DNA of 9,400 nucleotides, taken from NCBI GenBank assembly GCA_025455665.1, contig JALOMC010000066.1, positions 1 to 9,400 on the forward strand, read 5' to 3'. Position numbers and translations under genes: made by a program. The stretch comes from Chitinophagaceae bacterium (GTDB lineage Bacteria > Bacteroidota > Bacteroidia > Chitinophagales > Chitinophagaceae). The notes under the pieces were generated by a model. It was not told the origin of the DNA, made no database searches, and was given only the letters and a program-made list of their open reading frames with translations. Shown here in pieces: positions 1 to 4,027 of this stretch. Within the stretch, counting starts at the first letter, position 1, and each line of letters starts with the position of its first letter.

Positions 1-902
1 TAGCCCAGCGGCAGAATGAACGAAACGATTTTGTCTTTGCAGCCAAAGCGTTCGAGTTCTTCGGTCATTTTCGGAAAAACAGCTTCGCTGCTGGTAGTGC
101 TGAATGCGATAACCATCGGAGTCAGCAATCGGCTTATCAAGCCCGGCATCCGCTGCCGCAAAAACACGAAACCGGCTATCAGCAATACAATCCAGAGCAG
201 GGCAATGCCGGTGATGAATGCGCCAAAATACTTTCCGTATACGATCAGGATATCGAGGCCGCGGGTAGCAATAACAGCAGCAATGGCGCCAAATACCCCC
301 AGCGGGGCAAAGGCCATCACATAGCCTACCATTTTCAGTACTACATGGGCCACGGTATCCAGTGCTTTTATCAGGGTTTTGCCTTTTTCGCCCAGGCCGG
401 CCAGTGCTATGCCGAAGAAGATGGAAAAGACTACCAACTGCAAGATTTCATTGGTAGCCATGGCCTCTATCACGCTTTTGGGCACAATGTGCTCAATGAA
501 GTTTTGCAGTGAGAACGATTTGGTTTTGCCCACCACATCTTCTACGGCTTTGGCGTCTACAGCTCCCAGGTTTAGTCCTTCACCCGGTTTAAAGGCGTTC
601 ACCACCAGCATGCCTATCAGCAGCGATATCAGCGAGGCGGTCACAAACCAGAGCAACGCTTTGCCACCTACGCGGCCCACAGCTTTCAGGTCGCCCAGTT
701 TGGCAATGCCTACCACCAGAGTACTGAATACCAGCGGGGCAATAATCATTTGCACCAACCTGATAAAGATGGTGGCCAGTAGCTTGATATTGGCAGCAAA
801 AGAGGTTTGAAACGCAGGCGACGCATTATTGTGCACGGCCCAGCCCACGCCAATGCCCAGCGCCATGGCTACCAGAATGTAGATCGTCAGTTTGTTTTTC
901 AT
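1..902 (-). CDS. Dicarboxylate/amino acid:cation symporter (DAACS/SLC1 family), N-terminal part
   Basis: Translating the minus strand from the ATG at 902-900 gives 300 uninterrupted residues that run off the left edge, so the C-terminus (family members are usually about 400-450 residues) is missing. The protein begins MKNKLTIYILVAMALGIGVG, a first membrane helix, followed by the family's second-helix pattern IFIRLVQMIIAPLVFSTLV (about residues 45-63) and further hydrophobic helices near 83-101, 153-170, 188-212 and 224-247. Residues 268-277 read STTSSEAVFP, which matches the serine-rich re-entrant hairpin (HP1) that lines the substrate and cation site of GltP/DctA/GltPh-type transporters. By family knowledge these inner-membrane proteins import C4-dicarboxylates or acidic amino acids with H+ or Na+. 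The substrate-defining C-terminal helices lie outside the window, so glutamate/aspartate and C4-dicarboxylates cannot be told apart and no symbol is given. It is divergent from the regulator at 1685, with a 782-bp gap between them. Confidence 0.93.
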   Translation of the reverse strand, partial: MKNKLTIYILVAMALGIGVGWAVHNNASPAFQTSFAANIKLLATIFIRLVQMIIAPLVFSTLVVGIAKLGDLKAVGRVGGKALLWFVTASLISLLIGMLVVNAFKPGEGLNLGAVDAKAVEDVVGKTKSFSLQNFIEHIVPKSVIEAMATNEILQLVVFSIFFGIALAGLGEKGKTLIKALDTVAHVVLKMVGYVMAFAPLGVFGAIAAVIATRGLDILIVYGKYFGAFITGIALLWIVLLIAGFVFLRQRMPGLISRLLTPMVIAFSTTSSEAVFPKMTEELERFGCKDKIVSFILPLG

Positions 903-982
903 ACAAAAGCGAAGCACTGGAACGCAGCTGTTGAGCCCGACGAAAAAAGGCAGGCACTGCATGCCGGAGCATGGCAAATAAA

Positions 983-990
983 CAATTATA
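983..990 (-). promoter_or_regulatory. Possible -7/-10 element upstream of the symporter
   Basis: On the minus strand this reads TATAATTG, one mismatch from the Bacteroidota -7 consensus TAnnTTTG and also containing the classical TATAAT. It lies about 80 nt upstream of the symporter start codon. No good -33 TTTG is found at the expected distance, so this is a weak call. Confidence 0.25.
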
Positions 991-1030
991 ACAGCAATTG
1001 CGATGAAAGGGCCGGCGATACTATTTCGCT

Positions 1031-1046
1031 ACTTTGTACACAAAGT
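1031..1046. repeat. Perfect 7-2-7 inverted repeat, possible operator
   Basis: The sequence ACTTTGT-AC-ACAAAGT is a perfect dyad with 7-bp arms and a 2-bp centre. It lies about 130 bp upstream of the symporter start and just upstream of the TATAATTG site on that strand, a position that would suit a dimeric transcription factor. There is no T-run after it on either strand, which argues against a terminator. Function is inferred from symmetry and position only. Confidence 0.4.
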
Positions 1047-1575
1047 GCGGCGGCGCGGGTGGCCATTTGCAGGCAGGTGGGGCAGGGTAGTTCCTGTATC
1101 CAGCCAAAAAGGAAGCCGGCAAAAAACGAATCTACGGCGCCATTGATTCTGATAAAGGGTGCCTGACTTGCTGCTATTTTTTGCTATCCGAGGTGAGGCA
1201 TAGCAGTCCGGTGCCTTTTTCAGCCGGGGTGCAAGTGGCCGGTTGCTTCCCGCTGGTCGCCAGAAGCTCCATCGGGAGACGGTAATTGGGGTAGGAGACT
1301 GCTGGTTTTGGTGGAAATGATCGACAGGCGTTCGCCCTTCGCACCCTTCCGGCTGGTGTGCCGCCCGGTACCAGCGCTGCCAGTAGCCTGGCCGATAAAA
1401 AACGACGGGTCAGGGGGCATTGGGCCGGGTAGCTACCGTAGTGGGGTGAAAGTGGTACCGCCCGGCACCAGCACCCGTGTCCATACAAAATAGCTTGTTG
1501 GCATAGGTTGCACTGAGGGTGCTGCCAGCGGCAGTGCTTTCTTGAGGTGCGGGTCAACAACCGTCGGGAACTGGC

Positions 1576-1602
1576 GTTGTTTTTGATAATCAATTACCTT
1601 GG
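1576..1602 (+). promoter_or_regulatory. Weak promoter-like site upstream of the response regulator
   Basis: TACCTTGG at 1595-1602 differs at one position from the Bacteroidota -7 consensus TAnnTTTG and is preceded by GTTG at 1576-1579, with a spacer of 15 nt that is shorter than usual. The spacer contains the small palindrome TTGAT-A-ATCAA (1583-1593). If used, the transcript leader would be roughly 75 nt. Weak evidence. Confidence 0.2.
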
Positions 1603-1684
1603 AGTATCATTGGGGCGAAACCCCGAAATTTGTTGAGACAGCGTAGAAGACGGCTTTTAGGATCTAAACAATTGAAGAAAACGC

Positions 1685-2380
1685 ATGACTTGCTACATCG
1701 TAGATGATGATCCCGTGTCACGGACGATTCTCCACCACTATGTTTCGCAAGTGGATTGGCTGGATCTGAAGGGCGAATTTGAAAATGCCCACGACGCAAC
1801 GGCTGCTTTGCAAACCGAAAGCGTAGACCTGCTGCTGCTCGATATCAACATGGATGGCATGACTGGTATCGAAATGGCCGAGGGGTTGATCGAAAAGCCA
1901 ATCATCGTATTTACCACCGCCAGCCGTGAGTATGGTCCGGAAGCATTTAGCCTAAATGCGGCTGATTACCTGGTAAAGCCCATCAGCCAGCAGCGCTTTT
2001 TACAGGCCATGGACAGGGTACGGGCTACGCATCAGGCCAGCAAAGCGCCGCAGGGCCAGGAGGAGGAAGTGATTTTTGTACGCGACCTGAAATCGCTGGT
2101 GAAGCTGAAAGTGCAGGATATACTGTATGTAGAAGCGTTGGGCGACTACCTGAAGCTGCACACTGCACAGCGCTTTTACACGCAGCTGGGCACCATGAAG
2201 CAAATGGAAGAAAAGCTGAAGCCACTGGGCTTTAAGCGAGTGCACCGCAGCTACCTGATTGCCATCCGCTACATCAATGGCATGGAATCGGGTAACGTAC
2301 TGGTGGGCCAATACAAGGTGCCGGTATCCGAAACCTACAAGCCCGATATGATGTCTATTATCAACCAAAAGAAGCTCTGA
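1685..2380 (+). CDS. LytTR-family DNA-binding response regulator
   Basis: The 231-residue protein has two domains. Residues 1-115 form a CheY-like receiver: the acidic pocket is D7-D8-D9 (YIVDDDP), the phosphoacceptor is D53 (LLLLDINMDGMTG), the switch Thr is T77/T78 (VFTTAS), and the conserved Lys is K98 in YLVKPI. Residues about 128-230 form a LytTR DNA-binding domain (start FVRDLKSLVKL, then ILYVEALGDYLKLH, and the signature FKRVHRSYLI at 183-192). By family knowledge, phosphorylation promotes dimerisation and binding to paired direct repeats. All key receiver residues are present, so the protein should be phosphorylatable. An in-frame TGA at 1673-1675 makes ATG 1685 the first possible start; a purine stretch GAAGAAA lies just before it. 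It is followed after 46 bp by an HPt gene, and no histidine kinase lies nearby, although LytTR regulators in Bacteroidota usually pair with a LytS/YehU-type kinase. The regulated genes are unknown. Confidence 0.95.
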   Translation: MTCYIVDDDPVSRTILHHYVSQVDWLDLKGEFENAHDATAALQTESVDLLLLDINMDGMTGIEMAEGLIEKPIIVFTTASREYGPEAFSLNAADYLVKPISQQRFLQAMDRVRATHQASKAPQGQEEEVIFVRDLKSLVKLKVQDILYVEALGDYLKLHTAQRFYTQLGTMKQMEEKLKPLGFKRVHRSYLIAIRYINGMESGNVLVGQYKVPVSETYKPDMMSIINQKKL

Positions 2381-2426
2381 CAGTCCCAGGTTTTTCCAGT
2401 GCTTCCCCCTTTACCGTCAACGTTTT

Positions 2427-2765
2427 ATGTCTACCTCCAGCAACGGTCATGAACTGCCCGATGCCATCAAGCTGAAAGTCTACCCGCTGTTTTTGCAGCT
2501 GTTTCCCGAGAGCCTGGCATCTTTTGAGGCGGCCGTGGCAGGCCAGCAATGGGCGGAAGCTCGTCAACTGGCGCATAAAATGACCGGTACGCTTGGCGCA
2601 CTGGGTACACAGTCGGAGGTCAGCGATCGTTTACAAGACGTGCGGCAAGCCATCAAAGAGGAACAGCCATTGGAGCAGATCAATGCGCTGTATGAGCTGT
2701 TTGCTGTCGCTGCCAAACAGGCACTGACGCAGGTAGCGAGCTTTTTGCAACAGTCCGGCGGTTAG
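2427..2765 (+). CDS. Stand-alone HPt (histidine phosphotransfer) domain protein
   Basis: This is a 112-residue, all-helical, acidic cytoplasmic protein with no signal peptide or membrane segment. Its central motif is LAHKMTGTLGALG, residues 48-60, which matches the HPt signature AHxLKGxxxxLG: H50 would be the phosphorylated histidine, followed by G54 and LG at 59-60. The usual Lys three residues after the His is replaced by T53, while a Lys sits immediately after the His; 'AHKM' is common in HPt domains of this phylum. Length and helix pattern fit a single four-helix HPt bundle. HPt proteins shuttle phosphate between a hybrid kinase receiver and a response regulator, so the natural partner is the LytTR regulator 46 bp upstream on the same strand, very probably in the same transcript. 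The kinase must be elsewhere in the genome. No strong ribosome binding site is seen before ATG 2427. A small unrelated helical protein is possible but less likely. Confidence 0.8.
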   Translation: MSTSSNGHELPDAIKLKVYPLFLQLFPESLASFEAAVAGQQWAEARQLAHKMTGTLGALGTQSEVSDRLQDVRQAIKEEQPLEQINALYELFAVAAKQALTQVASFLQQSGG

Positions 2766-2792
2766 CAGGCTTTCAAATCATTCGTCTAAAAA

Positions 2793-2912
2793 ATGTCTGC
2801 CTTCATCGGAAGGTGGCTGTCCCGGCGGGCCATAGCGATAGCTTTGTTCCACCTGTCGGAATTTTTCCGGCACATAATGCAGGTGGCCGTTGGCGGCTGC
2901 CCTAGTCAATGA
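2793..2912 (+). CDS. Possible 39-residue small ORF coupled to the next gene
   Basis: ATG at 2793 opens a 39-residue frame (start MSAFIGRWLSRRAIAIALFH) that ends in TGA at 2910-2912. The stop overlaps the ATG of the downstream membrane-protein gene as ATGA, an arrangement typical of translational coupling. The peptide is basic near its start (R7, R11, R12) and has an amphipathic, mildly hydrophobic middle. An A-rich stretch (CTAAAAA) precedes the start, as is usual for Bacteroidota translation initiation. It could be a leader peptide, a real micro-protein, or a chance frame; nothing recognisable is present in the sequence. An RNA-level inverted repeat (2849-2886) lies inside it. Confidence 0.3.
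   Translation: MSAFIGRWLSRRAIAIALFHLSEFFRHIMQVAVGGCPSQ
2849..2886. repeat. Nested inverted repeat before the membrane-protein gene
   Basis: Outer arms CCACCTG (2849-2855) and CAGGTGG (2880-2886) are perfectly complementary and enclose an inner perfect hairpin CGGAA-TTT-TTCCG (2857-2869). The structure ends 22 nt before the ATG of the downstream gene. No T-run follows, so it is not an obvious terminator; an RNA structure affecting translation of the downstream gene, or a protein-binding dyad, are the alternatives. Confidence 0.35.
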
Positions 2913-3376
2913 GTAAACATTCCAGCCATCCTTCCGATGAATGGTCGCTTAGCAGCAGCGAAGCCGAATCCAGTCAGCGCATCCACAAAGTAGGCGGCTG
3001 GTTCGTGTTTCTGCTGTGGGCTGCGGGCATGCTCAGCATTTACTTTTTGTTGTTGCAAGCCGGCTACATGCGGCCCTACAATGCGGCCAACAAAGCAGCA
3101 CCCAAAACAGCGCTGACTACACAAACCGAAGAAGCTGAAAGCCTGGCCCATGCAAGATTGCAGCCAAGAGCCAACTCTGAAGTGGTTGTATTTCAGTCTT
3201 CACAGGCATTCATACGGCATTTTGCCGGCAGGTATGAGCCTGAAGAACTACAAGCAGTGCTGAACAGCGCCCTGAGCCGACAGAAGCAATCGAGTTTTAA
3301 AGTGATCCGGGTGTCGGCCAATGAAAACGTTCGCGGTCTTTCGTTTTCTGAAGATTACACGCTGGCCGTTCGCTGA
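2909..3376 (+). CDS. Single-pass membrane protein of unknown function
   Basis: This 155-residue protein is not recognised. Residues 1-27 are Ser-rich and hydrophilic, residues about 30-50 (GGWFVFLLWAAGMLSIYFLL) form one strong membrane helix, and residues 51-155 are a soluble domain. That domain has an Ala/Thr/Glu-rich linker (about 58-88) followed by a compact region with predicted strand-helix-helix-strand character (SEVVVFQSSQAFIRHFAGRY, then EELQAVLNSALSRQ, then FKVIRVSAN). With no cleavable signal peptide it is probably an N-in, C-out inner-membrane protein exposing the C-terminal domain to the periplasm. An in-frame TAG at 2903-2905 fixes ATG 2909 as the first possible start. It follows the regulator and HPt genes on the same strand with a 143-bp gap, most of which is filled by the small ORF that overlaps its start. 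Co-location suggests, but does not show, a role in the same signalling pathway. Confidence 0.65.
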   Translation: MSKHSSHPSDEWSLSSSEAESSQRIHKVGGWFVFLLWAAGMLSIYFLLLQAGYMRPYNAANKAAPKTALTTQTEEAESLAHARLQPRANSEVVVFQSSQAFIRHFAGRYEPEELQAVLNSALSRQKQSSFKVIRVSANENVRGLSFSEDYTLAVR

Positions 3377-4027
3377 GATCGCCAGTTTTTCCGGGCCTTT
3401 TGCTTTGAATTCGCTTTGTCGAATAATTAAGCCGCTTTGTCGATACAGCCGATATCACTGGCCTTTTGTAATCGTATGTTTGCTGTGCATTTGGCAAACG
3501 TGGTACTCCGCCACGGCCATTGCCCCGGACGCAATTCACCCCCCCAGTTTTCGAACACGGCAGTACCCTCTGTCAGTGTTTTGCACCCTCAAAGCCTTCT
3601 TCTCTTAAACAAACTGAACAGATCTGAACGGCGTTGGGCTACGCAGGCTGATAACTAAATGCTTGCCGCTTGCCAAATGCCATCGGCTTCTGTATTTCTG
3701 AACCATGTTATTCCCGGTTTGTTAGTTGATTTCAACGTACTGTCGATAAGTCAAATTGATAAGATACGTCGAGTAACTATTTTTACTGTGTGGTGGTAGC
3801 ATGGAATGGTAAATGGTATCACCCCGCACCTCGGGCCTAACCCACCTGAGTTTTGCTGTAAGCAGCCCGATTGGTTGCTTATTCACACTCCCTCTCAACT
3901 TCGTTTTTGTCAACCGTGCGGCAAATGCCAGCATGCTCAACACTGTGTGCATCCAATCAGTTTAGTGAATGCCACAAGAGCTCAGGCTGTGCTGCTGTCG
4001 GACGGTGCAATTCATAAACCAAATCCA
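3377..4027. other. Intergenic region with phased repeats upstream of the surface protein
   Basis: No believable gene is seen here: the frames at 3321-3608 and 3437-3658 overlap the previous gene or lack coding character. The stretch holds the 11-bp direct repeat at 3412-3443, and an AT-rich segment around 3720-3790 with a short palindrome GTTGA-TT-TCAAC (3725-3736) and two GATAAG copies (3745-3750, 3758-3763). The surface-protein frame stays open back to 3806, but the 74 codons before 4028 encode a Cys/His/Pro-rich sequence with no export signal, so they are treated as non-coding. No clear -33/-7 promoter pair was identified. Confidence 0.6.
3402..3443. repeat. Helically phased direct repeats, candidate LytTR-type binding site
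   Basis: CGCTTTGTCGA occurs twice without mismatch, at 3412-3422 and 3433-3443, with 21 bp from start to start (10-bp spacer). A further GCTTTG core lies at 3402-3407, 11 bp before the core of the first copy, so the cores sit at 0, 11 and 32 bp, all close to whole helical turns. LytTR regulators are known to bind two roughly 9-bp direct repeats separated by about two helical turns, and a LytTR gene lies 1.7 kb upstream on the same strand. The repeats are seen directly; the assignment is inference. Confidence 0.4.

Larger units (their letters stand above)
903..1684. other. Intergenic region between divergent genes, no convincing gene
   Basis: All frames were considered. The open frames here (for example minus 1174-1593 and plus 1308-1493) give Arg/Cys/Pro-rich low-quality translations without hydrophobic cores or recognisable motifs. 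A minus-strand frame around 1020-1170 reads rather protein-like (about 60 residues between stops) but has no start codon at its head. What the gap does hold is a 16-bp inverted repeat at 1031-1046, a 10-bp palindrome GGTAGCTACC at 1428-1437, two similar short hairpin-forming sequences near 1354 and 1454, and weak promoter-like sequences near both flanking genes. It may be a long regulatory spacer or the remains of a decayed gene. Confidence 0.6.

Noticed and set aside
16..1166. Plus-strand frames across the symporter gene and its upstream gap
   Set aside because: Those over 1-902 are antisense shadows of a clear transporter; the one at 807-1166 continues into non-coding sequence with no coding character.
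1174..1593. 139-codon open frame on the minus strand
   Set aside because: The translation is rich in Arg, Cys, Pro and His without a hydrophobic core, motif or start signal, and frames on the other strand over the same bases are equally open; it looks like a GC-driven chance frame.
1612..1624. GGGG-CGAAA-CCCC hairpin before the response regulator
   Set aside because: A 4-bp stem is too short to distinguish from chance and no T-run follows.
3297..3658. Overlapping frames after the membrane-protein gene (plus 3321-3608, 3437-3658; minus 3297-3539)
   Set aside because: They overlap the real gene out of frame or contain no family-like pattern; a frameshifted extension of the 155-residue protein was considered but the composition does not continue.
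3806..4027. Upstream extension of the surface protein by 74 codons
   Set aside because: The extension is Cys/His/Pro-rich and would bury the signal peptide; ATG 4028 gives a normal export signal.
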